Shown here in pieces: positions 32,691 through 41,079 of a DNA stretch of 64,000 nt; the first letter of the stretch is position 1, and every line of letters starts with the position of its first letter. Made by a program: the position numbers and the translations under genes. Source of the stretch: Mangrovicoccus sp. HB161399 (GTDB lineage: Bacteria; Pseudomonadota; Alphaproteobacteria; Rhodobacterales; Rhodobacteraceae); the NCBI RefSeq assembly GCF_013184745.1, contig NZ_JAATVU010000024.1:1-64000 (forward strand), read 5' to 3'. The notes beneath the pieces were generated by a model that saw nothing but the letters and a program-made list of their open reading frames with translations, was not told the DNA's origin and did no database searches.

Positions 32691-34571
32691 ATGGATATCC
32701 GCGACACCGTTGACCTGTCCTGGGATGAGTTCGACGAACTCCGCGATCCCCGCCCCGCCGAGAACGATTTCGACCGCGTCGTCGAACGTGCCATGTCCCG
32801 CCGCGGCTTCCTCGGCGCCGTGCTTGCCTTCGGTTCCGGCGCTGCCGTCTTCGGCTCGGGCCTGATGTCCTCGACCACTGCTGCCCGCGCGCAGGCCGGC
32901 AGCTTCAAGTTCGCCCCGATCGGCATCGCCACCGACCACGAGATCCACGTGCCGGAAGGCTACCGATGGAAGCCGCTGGTCAAGTGGGGCCAGGCGCTGT
33001 TCTCCGAGGCCGAGGGCGCCTACAGCGCCGAGACCGGCGTTCCGGTCGAGATGTCCGACAAGGTCTTCGGCGAGAATACCGACGGCATGGAAACCTTCGA
33101 GGCCGACGGCCATGTGCTGCTGGCGATCAACTCGGAATACGTGAACCCGAAGATCAACCTGCCCGCCGACTCCGAAGGCATGCCGAAAAATGCCGGCGAA
33201 GTCGCGATGCTGAAGAACATGCAGGGCGTCACCGTCCTGGAGATCGCACCGCAGGGCGAGTCCTGGGAAGTTGTCATCGACAGCCCCTACAACCGCCGCA
33301 TCACCCATGAGACCCAGATGGTCATGGACGGCCCGGCGGCCGGTTCGGACCTGGTCAGGACCAATGCCGATCCCGAGGGCATGAACCCCAAGGGCACGAT
33401 GAACAACTGCGGTTCGGGCAAGACGCTCTGGGGCACGTACCTGACCTGCGAAGAGAACTTCAACGGCTATTTCGGCACCACAGGCGAGATGCCCCAGAAC
33501 GAGGGCATCAAGCGCTACGGCATCGGCGCGGAAGGCCGCTATGCCTACGAGAAGTTCGACGCGCGCTACGACCTGTCGAAGGAACCGAACGAGCCGCACC
33601 GCCACGGCTTCGTGACCGAGATCGACCCCGCCGATCCCGACAGCACCCCGGTCAAGCACACCGCCCTCGGCCGCTTCAAGCACGAGAACGCGGAGATGGT
33701 GCAGGCCGCCGACGGCCGGATCGTCGTCTACATGGGCGACGACGAGCGCGGCGAGTTCATGTACCGCTACGTCTCCAACGGGACCTGGGCCGAGGGCCAG
33801 CCGACGGACGGGCTGCTGTCCGACGGCACGCTCTATGTCGCGAAGTTCAACGACGACCAGACCGGCGAATGGCTGGCGCTGACGCCCGAGACCACCGGCA
33901 TGGCTCTCGAGGAGATCCTGGTCTTCTCGCGCATGGCAGGCTCCAAGGTCGGCGCGACCACCATGGACCGCCCTGAGTGGATCGCCGCGAACCCGCTGAA
34001 GCCGGAAGCCTATTGCGCGCTGACCAACAACAAGAACCGCGGCCTGAAGCCGAATGCGGGCGGCGACGAGACCCCGGTGGGCGGCCCGAACCCGCGCGAG
34101 GCCAACAACTACGGCCAGATCGTGCGCTGGCAGCCGGCGGGAGGCGACCACGGCGCGGACACCTTCGCCTGGGATCTGTTCGTCATGGCCGGCAACCCGG
34201 AGGCCGGCGAAGGCGCCTACAAGGGCTCGGAGAACGTCACCGCGGGCAACATGTTCAACTCGCCCGACGGCATGGCCTTCTCCTCCGACGGGATGCTGTG
34301 GATCCAGACCGACGGCGACGACAGCAACGAGGGCGAGTTCGCCGGCATGGGCAACAACCAGATGCTGGTCGGCAACCCGGAGACCGGCGAGATCGCCCGC
34401 TTCCTGACCGCGCCGAACGGCGCCGAAGTCACTGGCCTGACCTGGTCGCCGGACGGCAAGACGGCTTTCGTCGGCATCCAGCACCCGGGCGGCGCCTGGC
34501 CGGACGGCGCGGGCAAGCCGCGTTCCGCCGTGATCCAGGTCTGGCGCGAGGATGGCGACGTCATCGGCTGA
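32691..34571 (+). CDS. phoX: PhoX-type alkaline phosphatase (DUF839)
   Basis: 626 residues. A twin-arginine signal (S36-R-R-G-F, then a hydrophobic run ending ARA) directs export of the folded protein. The rest is the PhoX beta-propeller: TFEADGHVLLAINSEYVNP, NNCGSGKTLWGTYLTCEENF (the Cys and Glu that bind iron and calcium), HRHGFVTEIDP and GRFKHENAEMV. PhoX is a calcium- and iron-dependent phosphomonoesterase that releases phosphate in the periplasm when phosphate is scarce. Length is normal. AGAGGAAACGACG precedes the ATG. Confidence 0.92.
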   Translation: MDIRDTVDLSWDEFDELRDPRPAENDFDRVVERAMSRRGFLGAVLAFGSGAAVFGSGLMSSTTAARAQAGSFKFAPIGIATDHEIHVPEGYRWKPLVKWGQALFSEAEGAYSAETGVPVEMSDKVFGENTDGMETFEADGHVLLAINSEYVNPKINLPADSEGMPKNAGEVAMLKNMQGVTVLEIAPQGESWEVVIDSPYNRRITHETQMVMDGPAAGSDLVRTNADPEGMNPKGTMNNCGSGKTLWGTYLTCEENFNGYFGTTGEMPQNEGIKRYGIGAEGRYAYEKFDARYDLSKEPNEPHRHGFVTEIDPADPDSTPVKHTALGRFKHENAEMVQAADGRIVVYMGDDERGEFMYRYVSNGTWAEGQPTDGLLSDGTLYVAKFNDDQTGEWLALTPETTGMALEEILVFSRMAGSKVGATTMDRPEWIAANPLKPEAYCALTNNKNRGLKPNAGGDETPVGGPNPREANNYGQIVRWQPAGGDHGADTFAWDLFVMAGNPEAGEGAYKGSENVTAGNMFNSPDGMAFSSDGMLWIQTDGDDSNEGEFAGMGNNQMLVGNPETGEIARFLTAPNGAEVTGLTWSPDGKTAFVGIQHPGGAWPDGAGKPRSAVIQVWREDGDVIG

Positions 34572-34591
34572 ATTCGGCCCTGCCGAACTGG

Positions 34592-34617
34592 AAAGGCGCC
34601 CCGCGGGGCGCCTTTTC
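34592..34617 (+). terminator. Intrinsic terminator of phoX
   Basis: AAAGGCGCCCC-GC-GGGGCGCCTTTT is a perfect, strong stem followed by a short T run, 20 bases after the phoX stop. Being symmetrical, it may also stop transcripts from the convergent toxin gene. Confidence 0.8.
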
Positions 34618-34622
34618 GCGTC

Positions 34623-35042
34623 TCACGCCTGCCAGGGATCGAACAGTGCCACACCGGTGGCGGCGAAATCCCCTGTGTTGCGCGTCACGACCGTCAGACC
34701 ATGGACCAGCGCCGTCGCCGCGATCAACGCGTCGCGTTCGGTTTTCGGATCCGGGATGTGCAGGCCCGCGCAGCGCAACGCCACGGCGGCATCGACGGCA
34801 AGGCAACGCGCGGCGAATTCCGGCAGGATATGGCTCTGCATCCACTGGCGCAGCCGCCCGCCCTGCGCCGGGTCGCGCCGTTCCATCCTGAGGACGCCGA
34901 TCTCCAGCTCCATCAGCGTCAGCGCCGAAACATGGCATTGCGCCGCTTCGACCGCCCCGACCCATGCCGCAACATTCGGGTCGGCGCGGCCGTCGCCGAG
35001 CTTGCGCAGCTCGGAGATGACATTCGTGTCGAGCAGGTACAT
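34623..35042 (-). CDS. PIN-domain toxin, VapC type
   Basis: 139 residues. The PIN acidic residues are visible: MYLLDTNVISE (Asp5), then ALTLMELEIGV (Glu), and KTERDALIAATALVHG (Asp) with VVTRNTGDF at the C-terminus. VapC proteins are ribonucleases that cut tRNA or rRNA when not held by the antitoxin. The start overlaps the antitoxin stop (TGATG). It converges with phoX. Length is normal. Confidence 0.9.
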   Translation of the reverse strand: MYLLDTNVISELRKLGDGRADPNVAAWVGAVEAAQCHVSALTLMELEIGVLRMERRDPAQGGRLRQWMQSHILPEFAARCLAVDAAVALRCAGLHIPDPKTERDALIAATALVHGLTVVTRNTGDFAATGVALFDPWQA

Positions 35043-35296
35043 CAGGAAAGATCGGCGGGGCGGCTCTCGATCCGGGTCTTGGGCGGGTCGAACTCGATCT
35101 CCGACAGGCCGGGCATGGCCAGAGCCTCGCCCAGCTTGCGCCCTGCCCCGGAGAGCCGCTGGTACTCCTCGATGGTCAAGAGCACGTGCGCCGGGCGGCC
35201 GCGGTCGGTGATGAAGACCGGCCCCTCCTGCGCCGCGCGCTTGGCGCGGCCGACATCCTGGTTCAACTCGCGGCTGGTCAGGGTGGTGATGGTCAC
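35042..35296 (-). CDS. Type II antitoxin, Phd/YefM-like
   Basis: 84 residues. TSRELNQDVGRAKRAAQEGP and VFITDRGRPAHVLLTIEEYQ are typical of Phd/YefM DNA-binding antitoxins; the C-terminal part (IEFDPPKTRIESRPADLS) should wrap the toxin. The start is GTG at 35296 with GGAGG 8 bases before it; a longer frame upstream runs through the operator and is rejected. It overlaps the toxin gene by one base. Confidence 0.85.
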   Translation of the reverse strand: MTITTLTSRELNQDVGRAKRAAQEGPVFITDRGRPAHVLLTIEEYQRLSGAGRKLGEALAMPGLSEIEFDPPKTRIESRPADLS

Positions 35297-35316
35297 GGGC
35301 AGGCCCTCCGGATAAC

Positions 35317-35332
35317 GTAGCAACGTTACTAC
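35317..35332. promoter_or_regulatory. Palindromic operator of the toxin-antitoxin pair
   Basis: GTAG-C-AACGTT-A-CTAC is an inverted repeat with a single mismatched pair, 20 bases upstream of the antitoxin start. Antitoxins of this class normally repress their own operon by binding such sites. Confidence 0.55.
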
Positions 35333-35371
35333 ATATGGGATTGCCGGACAAGGGCGCAATCCCGGCCGGCG

Positions 35372-35833
35372 TCAGACCGGGATTTCGGTGGAGGCCTTGA
35401 TCTGCTGCATCGGGATCTCGGTCTTCACGCTCTGCACCCCGGGCAGCCGGGTCAGGTGATGCGCCTGGAACTGGCGGTAGCTCTGGATGTCATGCACCAC
35501 GACGCGCAGCAGGAAATCGCAGTCCCCCGCCATCAGGTGGCATTCGACGACCTCGGGCATCTTGCGCACCGCCTCGCCGAAGGCGTCGACGCTGCGCGCG
35601 TCCTGGCCCGTCAGCCAGATCCGGGTGAAGATCGTCATGCCCAGCCCCAGCGCCGCCGGGTTCAGGATCGCCACATAGCGGTCGATCGCGCCGGTGTCTT
35701 CCAGCCGCCGCACCCGCCGCAGGTAGGGCGTCTGCGACAGCCCGACCTCTTCGGCGATCTCGCTGCTGGTGCGCTTGCTGTTCTTCTGCAGCGCGCGGAG
35801 AATCTTCCGGTCGATCTCGTCCAGCTCGAGCAT
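35372..35833 (-). CDS. Lrp/AsnC family transcriptional regulator
   Basis: 153 residues: helix-turn-helix (LDEIDRKILRALQKNSKRTS, EIAEEVGLSQTPYLRRVRRL) and the RAM amino-acid-binding domain (VVECHLMAGDCDFLLRVVVH, RLPGVQSVKTEI). It is divergent from the aminotransferase gene with 188 bases between, so it probably controls that gene in response to an amino acid. Confidence 0.93.
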   Translation of the reverse strand: MLELDEIDRKILRALQKNSKRTSSEIAEEVGLSQTPYLRRVRRLEDTGAIDRYVAILNPAALGLGMTIFTRIWLTGQDARSVDAFGEAVRKMPEVVECHLMAGDCDFLLRVVVHDIQSYRQFQAHHLTRLPGVQSVKTEIPMQQIKASTEIPV

Positions 35834-36021
35834 CGCTGCGCCTTTCCGCCAGGTGATGAGTGCATTGCGCCAAGGATATCAGAATCCGTGGCGCAAGCAC
35901 CCGAAATTTGACCCGGCGGGAACGGATTTTGGCGCATAATCTTCATCTTCCTGCGCTACAACCCCTGCCACGCGGAAGACCCCGCACGATTGCCGGGCCG
36001 CAGGATACCAAGGATAGAGAC

Positions 36022-37245
36022 ATGACCGGACGAGCCGAATTCGCCTCCTGGCTGGAGGGTACCAATGATCTGACGAGCCGCTTCGTCGGTTCGGCGGGCA
36101 TCGCGGATCTCGTCAATGTCGCGGGCGGGCTGCCCGATGCCTCGCTGTTTCCCTCGGAGCGCCTGGCCGAGATCGCCGCGCAGGCGATCCGCGACCGCCC
36201 CGAGGTCGCGCTCGGCTACGCGCCCACCGGCGGGCTGCCGGAACTGCGCGAGGCCATCGCCGCGCGCTACCGGGCGCGCGGGGTGAATGTCGGCGCCTCC
36301 AACGTGCTGGTTACCGCCAGCGGCACGCAGGCGCTGGATCTCGTCGGCAAGGTGCTGATAGAGCCGGGCCGCCGCATCGCCTGCGATTTCCCGACCTATG
36401 CCGGGGCGATGGATGCCTTCCGCCCGCGCGAGCCGCGCTACCAGGACATGGACCTGTCCCGTCCCGACCGGCTGGCCGGGGCGATGGCCCGGGCGGATCT
36501 GGTCTACATGATCCCGAACTTCTCCAACCCGACCGGCAAGCTCGTCGACCTGCCGACGCGCCGCGCGCTGGTGGAGGCTGCGCATGAGACCGACACCTGG
36601 CTGATCGAGGACGACCCCTACGGCGCGCTCTACTATGACGGCCCTGCCCTGCCGGGCCTGCTGGAACTGTCCGCCGAGGGCTGCGATGCGCCCTATGACG
36701 GGCCGGTCATTCACATGGGCAGCCTGTCGAAGCAGCTGGTGCCCGGCCTGCGCGTCGGCTGGGTCATTGCCGCGCCGGACCTGATCGCCAAGCTGGTCTC
36801 GGCCAAGCAGGCGACCGACCTGTGCTCCAACGCGCTGTCGCAGCTGCTGACGCTGGCCGCGCTGGAGGAAGGCATGATCGAGGAGATGCACCCGAAGGCG
36901 ATCGCCCTCTACCGCGAGCGGCGCACCGCGCTGGCCGAAGCGATGGAGCGGCACATCTCCGACTGGTTCGACTGGGAGATCCCGGTGGGCGGCATGTTCA
37001 TCTGGGCGCGCGCCAAGGATCCGTCGCTGGATGTCGACCGGCTGGTCGATGCCGGGGTGGAGCGCGGGGTGCTCGTCGGTCCGGGCAATGTCTTCGACCC
37101 GCTGGGCCTGTCGGGACCGGCGCTGCGGCTGAATTTCACGCTGAACGATGCGGAGAAGCTCGACCGCGGCATGGCCCGCCTGGCCCTGGCACTGCGCGAC
37201 ATCGCCGCCGGCGCGCGGATGCCCGAAGCGACCGCGGCGGAGTGA
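36022..37245 (+). CDS. PLP-dependent aminotransferase (class I/II, LysN-like)
   Basis: 407 residues, fold type I. VNVAGGLPDASLFP and LGYAPTGGLPELREAIAARY are seen at the N-terminus, NFSNPTGKLVDLPTRRALVE near the middle, and the PLP lysine lies in MGSLSKQLVPGLRVGW. It resembles 2-aminoadipate or multi-substrate aminotransferases. The ATG at 36022 follows AAGGATAGAGAC. It is divergent from an Lrp-type regulator, which supports a role in amino-acid breakdown or synthesis. The exact amino acid is not known. Confidence 0.9.
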   Translation: MTGRAEFASWLEGTNDLTSRFVGSAGIADLVNVAGGLPDASLFPSERLAEIAAQAIRDRPEVALGYAPTGGLPELREAIAARYRARGVNVGASNVLVTASGTQALDLVGKVLIEPGRRIACDFPTYAGAMDAFRPREPRYQDMDLSRPDRLAGAMARADLVYMIPNFSNPTGKLVDLPTRRALVEAAHETDTWLIEDDPYGALYYDGPALPGLLELSAEGCDAPYDGPVIHMGSLSKQLVPGLRVGWVIAAPDLIAKLVSAKQATDLCSNALSQLLTLAALEEGMIEEMHPKAIALYRERRTALAEAMERHISDWFDWEIPVGGMFIWARAKDPSLDVDRLVDAGVERGVLVGPGNVFDPLGLSGPALRLNFTLNDAEKLDRGMARLALALRDIAAGARMPEATAAE

Positions 37246-37263
37246 TCTCCGCCGCTGGGCGGC

Positions 37264-37686
37264 TCAGGCGGCGCAGCAGCTCTGTGCCACGTCCTCGAGG
37301 AATTCGGGACCGAACTCCGACTTGTCGACGACCTGAAGGTCCGGCCGCGCGCCGCCGAGTTCCTGCTCGGCATGCTCGCGCAGCCCGGTGAGGATGGCGG
37401 CCCGCGTCCAGCGCGGCACGCCGCCTTCCGACATCTCGACCAGGAAGCCCGCGCCGAAACCGTCGGGCAGGTGGTGGTCGAGCAGCACGAGATCGTAGTA
37501 GCCCGACATCAGCTTTTCCCGCGCTTCCGACAGGCTGGTCGCCGTTTCCAGCGTCATGTCCAGCCGGGTCTTCTCGATCGCGCGCAGCACCATCATCCGG
37601 GAAAACGCATCGTCATCGACCAGCAGGCAGCTGATGCAGCATGCCGCTGCCGCATGCGGCCGTTCGATGTTTCTCCACTCCGGCAT
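37264..37686 (-). CDS. Stand-alone response-regulator receiver domain, cysteine-rich ends
   Basis: 140 residues, a single receiver domain with no output domain. The acidic pocket is LLVDDDAFS (Asp24-26), the phospho-acceptor is Asp70 in YDLVLLDHHLPDG, followed by a Thr in AAILTG and Lys in VVDKSEFG. Unusually, five cysteines sit only at the two ends (16, 17, 20 and 137, 138). It may act through protein contact like CheY or Spo0F types. No histidine kinase is encoded nearby. The ATG at 37686 was chosen because the domain starts soon after; the upstream frame is unlikely to be coding. Confidence 0.82.
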   Translation of the reverse strand: MPEWRNIERPHAAAACCISCLLVDDDAFSRMMVLRAIEKTRLDMTLETATSLSEAREKLMSGYYDLVLLDHHLPDGFGAGFLVEMSEGGVPRWTRAAILTGLREHAEQELGGARPDLQVVDKSEFGPEFLEDVAQSCCAA

Positions 37687-37780
37687 GGCCCCAGTCCCCA
37701 ATCTCGCCCCTTCCTCGGATCGTAGGGGCTCTTGCTTTACAAATGGGGAAGATGCACGGCCGAAGCAGTTCGAATTGTAT

Positions 37781-38590
37781 CTATTGCAGTTCCGGTTCGC
37801 GGCGGTGCAGCGCGTCCATGTCCGCCCCCAGCCGCCGCGAGATCCCGGCGCACATCTCCACCAGCGCATCGCGGCAGTATTCGGGCGGGAAGATCGACGT
37901 GCCGGACAGCCGCTGGATGAAGGGGATGGTCACGGAGGCGACCGCCTGGCCGGTGAAATCGAAGATCGGCACCGACAGGTTCAGCACCCCGGCGATGGTC
38001 TGGGACGGGCTGACGCAGAAGCCCTGGCGGCGCACCGCGGGCAGGTCAGCCTCGAAATCCGCGCGCTTGGGGGAGTCCGGCCCGGCTTCGGCGATCAGCC
38101 GGCCGAGCGCCTCGCGGTCGAGCCAGGCCGCCAGCACCCGCCCGGACGCGGTGTCGTAGAGCGGGACATGCGCGCCGAGCCGCACCGAGGTCAGGTTGTT
38201 GTCGGGACAGTCCACCTGGGCGATCACCAGCATCTCGCCGCGGTGCAGGATGCCCAGATGCATCGACTGGTTCAGCCGGTCCGCGAGGCGCTGCATCGGG
38301 TCACCGGCAAAGGCGGCCAGCCGCTTCACCGGCGGATGGCGGTGCGCCATGACGAACATCTTGGTGGTCAGGTGATAGCGGTCGTTGTCGATCTCGACAT
38401 AGCCGCGCTCGCGAAGCACCATGAGCATGCGGAAGATCTCGGACGAGGTCCGGCCCAGCGTCTTGGCGATCTCCGCCTGGGTCAGGCCGTCGGCGACCGT
38501 CGAGAGCAGCTCCAGGATGTCGAGTCCCTTGGACAGGGCCGGAGCCCGGTATTTCGCGGACTCGCCGCCTTCGTCGCTGATCGCACTCAT
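37781..38590 (-). CDS. IclR family transcriptional regulator
   Basis: 269 residues: winged helix (ALSKGLDILELLSTVADGLT, AEIAKTLGRTSSEIFRMLMV) and IclR effector domain (ESMHLG-like NQSMHLGILHRGEMLVIAQV, ASGRVLAAWLDREALGRLI, TIAGVLNLSVPIFDFTGQAV). It stands 269 bases beyond the end of the polyol operon on the same strand and probably has its own promoter. Its target is unknown; the neighbouring sugar genes are possible. Confidence 0.9.
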   Translation of the reverse strand: MSAISDEGGESAKYRAPALSKGLDILELLSTVADGLTQAEIAKTLGRTSSEIFRMLMVLRERGYVEIDNDRYHLTTKMFVMAHRHPPVKRLAAFAGDPMQRLADRLNQSMHLGILHRGEMLVIAQVDCPDNNLTSVRLGAHVPLYDTASGRVLAAWLDREALGRLIAEAGPDSPKRADFEADLPAVRRQGFCVSPSQTIAGVLNLSVPIFDFTGQAVASVTIPFIQRLSGTSIFPPEYCRDALVEMCAGISRRLGADMDALHRREPELQ

Positions 38591-38812
38591 CTGGTCACCC
38601 CGTAGTCACAAAGCGGACGACAACGCAGATAGGGTCCAAATCCGAAGATTTCATGCCCCCCAGCCCAAAAAACCGGCCGGGCCTGCTTCGTCCGAAAATC
38701 AGGAAACGTCGCACCGGGAACATCCCGGATTGCACCGCAGCTCTCCGGCCGCACGCGCATGCGACGTTGCGATAGCAGAATGGGCCCCGCTTTCGCCAGC
38801 GGCATTTCGCAT

Positions 38813-38832
38813 TTGCAGAAAATTTTTTGCAA
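38813..38832. promoter_or_regulatory. 20-bp near-perfect palindrome
   Basis: TTGCAGAAAA-TTTTTTGCAA has one mismatch. It lies 28 bases after the kinase stop and upstream of the iclR gene, in an AT-rich pocket. It could be an operator for the IclR protein or the end structure of the polyol operon. Confidence 0.4.
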
Positions 38833-38859
38833 CTGCAGCATGGCGGCCATGCCGATGCG

Positions 38860-40395
38860 TCAGGCAGGCGCCTGCTGCGGTCCGAAAGCCCGGCGGAAGG
38901 CAAGGTAGTCCCGTTCCAGAGCCGCCGCCGCCCCGGGATCGGGCTGCAGCGTCTCCGCCTCCGGAGCCATCTGCACGAGCACGCCCGGCAGCGCTCCGGC
39001 CCCGCCGGAGGCAGCCGCCGCGGCGGAGGCCGCGCTGCCCAGCAGCACCGCGTCGCTGTCCCGCGCCCGCAGCACCGGCAGCGCGGTGGCATCGGCAACC
39101 AGCTGGGCAAAGGCGCCGGCCGCGGCGAGGCCGCCGGTGGCGTGGATGCGGCCGCTGCCGATGCCTGCCGCTGCCATCCGGTCCGCGACATGGCGCACCG
39201 CGAATGCCAGGGTCACCATCGCGCGCCAGTAGATGCGGCAGAGCGCGTCGGGATCGCCCTCCGGGACCGGCCCGCCGCGCAGCCCGCCGCGGCCCGCCGC
39301 CGGAAAGGGCGCCCTGCCGCCGGCGAAATCCGGCAGGACCTGAAGCTCGGCGCCGAATCCGGGACCGTGGAGGCGCCGCAGCGCCGCGGCCCGGGCCATC
39401 ACCTCCGCGTGGCCCTGTCCGGCACCGTGATCCGCCAGCACCCGGTCGAGCAGCCCGCCGCCCGCGGACAGCCCGCCCTCGCAGATCCAATGATCCGCGA
39501 GAACGGCATCGCGGAACGGCCCCCAGAGACGCGGATCGTCGACCGGCGCCCGGGTCAGTCCCATGACGCAGATGGAGGTGCCGGCGATCAGCGCGAGCTG
39601 GTCGCCTGCGGGCTGCAACGACCGCAGCCCGAGCGCGCCCGAGAAGGCGTCGATCATTCCCGCCGCCACCGGCGTGCCCGCGGCAAGGCCCAGCTGCGAT
39701 GCCGCCGCCGGCGACAGGCCCCCGGCCCTCGACCCGGCCGGCAGGCCCGCGGCAGGCAGGCCCAGCCGGGCCGGCAGGCCGCCGAGCCCGATGGCAGCAA
39801 GGAAATCCTCCTGCCAGCCGCCATGCCCGGCGATCCAGGGCCATTTCACCGCCAGCGCGCAGGTCGAGACTGCGGCCTGTCCGGTGGCGCGGCGGGTCAG
39901 GTGGTCGGACAGGTCCTCGGCGCGTCCGAGCCGGTCCCAGAGGTCCGGGCGCTGCCGCTTCAGCCAGAGGAGCTTGGCGGTCTGCATTTCCGGCGACATG
40001 CGGCCGCCCTGCAGCCCGATCAGCCGGTGGCGGGTCGCCGTGCAGATCTCCGCCTCTTCCGTGGCCCGGCGGTCGCACCAGGCGATGATGTCCCGGCCGC
40101 CGGGATCCAGCAGCAGGGGGGCGCCGCTGCGGTCGGAGAGAACAAGCGAGCAGGTGGCGCCGAATGCGAGTCCCCCGACGGCGGCGGGCGGCGTCCCGGT
40201 CTCCGCCATCAGGCCGGACACCGCGGCCGCGACCGCCTGCCAGATCCTGGCGGAGGCGTATTCGGCAATGCCCCCTGGGGCTTCGTGCAGCTCCAGCGCG
40301 GCCTCGCAGCGTCCGGCCATGCGGCCGTCGGCATCGAACAGCGCGGCCCGGGCAGAGCCCGTGCCCACGTCCACCGCGCAGAAAAAAGCGGCCAT
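38860..40395 (-). CDS. FGGY-family carbohydrate kinase
   Basis: 511 residues. The N-terminal ATPase phosphate motif is CAVDVGTGSARAALFDADG; IAWCDRRATEEAE, ALIAGTSICVMGL, and ICEGGLSAGGGLLDRVLADH match ribulokinase-like FGGY kinases. It would phosphorylate the ketose formed by the dehydrogenase encoded two genes upstream. The ATG at 40395 was taken; a GTG at 40404 (MEDMAAFF) is an alternative. It is the last gene of the polyol operon, 15 bases after the HAD gene. Confidence 0.88.
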   Translation of the reverse strand: MAAFFCAVDVGTGSARAALFDADGRMAGRCEAALELHEAPGGIAEYASARIWQAVAAAVSGLMAETGTPPAAVGGLAFGATCSLVLSDRSGAPLLLDPGGRDIIAWCDRRATEEAEICTATRHRLIGLQGGRMSPEMQTAKLLWLKRQRPDLWDRLGRAEDLSDHLTRRATGQAAVSTCALAVKWPWIAGHGGWQEDFLAAIGLGGLPARLGLPAAGLPAGSRAGGLSPAAASQLGLAAGTPVAAGMIDAFSGALGLRSLQPAGDQLALIAGTSICVMGLTRAPVDDPRLWGPFRDAVLADHWICEGGLSAGGGLLDRVLADHGAGQGHAEVMARAAALRRLHGPGFGAELQVLPDFAGGRAPFPAAGRGGLRGGPVPEGDPDALCRIYWRAMVTLAFAVRHVADRMAAAGIGSGRIHATGGLAAAGAFAQLVADATALPVLRARDSDAVLLGSAASAAAAASGGAGALPGVLVQMAPEAETLQPDPGAAAALERDYLAFRRAFGPQQAPA

Positions 40396-40410
40396 GTCCT
40401 CCACCGACTG

Positions 40411-41076
40411 TCAGCCGAGCTGCCGCAGGATCGCGGTCAGGTCCTCCATCCGGTCGATGATGGCGTCCGGCGCGCAATTTGCAACCGTCTCGCGCAGTCT
40501 GGCGGGTCCGGCATGGCTGCCGCCGGTGAAGGCAACCGCGCGCATGCCCGCGGCCTTCGCCGCGGTCAGCCCTGCCGGGCTGTCCTCGATCACCACGCAA
40601 TCGGCCGGATCGGCGCCCATGCCGGAGGCGGCGAAGAGGAACAGATCGGGCGCGGGCTTGCCGCGCGCGACCATCGTGGCGCTGTAGACGTTGGGCTCGA
40701 AGAGCGGCAGCAGCCCGGTCAGGGTCAGCGAGCGGCGGATGCGCTCGGGCTGGCTGGAGGATGCGACGCAGACCGGCCCGCCAATGGCGCGGACCGCACC
40801 GGCGATTCCGGGGATCGGCTGCAGCTCGGCATCGAAGCGGGCGAAGAGCCGCGCACGCGTTTCGGCCAGCATGGCCTCGGTCAGCTCGAAGCCGCGCTCG
40901 CGGCGCAGCCACTCCGCAACGGAGGCCATGGAACGGCCCAGAAGCGCGCGATAGCCGGTATCGTGGTCGAGATCGCAGCCCTGCTCGCCCAGATAGCCGA
41001 CCAGCACGTCGAGCGAGATCGGCTCGCTGTCGACCAGAACGCCGTCGCAGTCGAAGATGACCAGCGCGGGCCGCAT
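40411..41076 (-). CDS. HAD-IA sugar phosphatase/phosphoglucomutase-like hydrolase
   Basis: 221 residues. Motif I is VIFDCDGVLVDSEP, motif II is VCVASSSQPERIRR, motif III lies around GKPAPDLFLFAAS, and motif IV is CVVIEDSPAGLTAA. This is the beta-phosphoglucomutase-like subgroup, which includes sugar-phosphate phosphatases. Placed between mtlK and the kinase, it may remove or recycle a polyol or ketose phosphate. Only 3 bases separate it from mtlK. Confidence 0.88.
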   Translation of the reverse strand: MRPALVIFDCDGVLVDSEPISLDVLVGYLGEQGCDLDHDTGYRALLGRSMASVAEWLRRERGFELTEAMLAETRARLFARFDAELQPIPGIAGAVRAIGGPVCVASSSQPERIRRSLTLTGLLPLFEPNVYSATMVARGKPAPDLFLFAASGMGADPADCVVIEDSPAGLTAAKAAGMRAVAFTGGSHAGPARLRETVANCAPDAIIDRMEDLTAILRQLG

Positions 41077-41079
41077 CTC

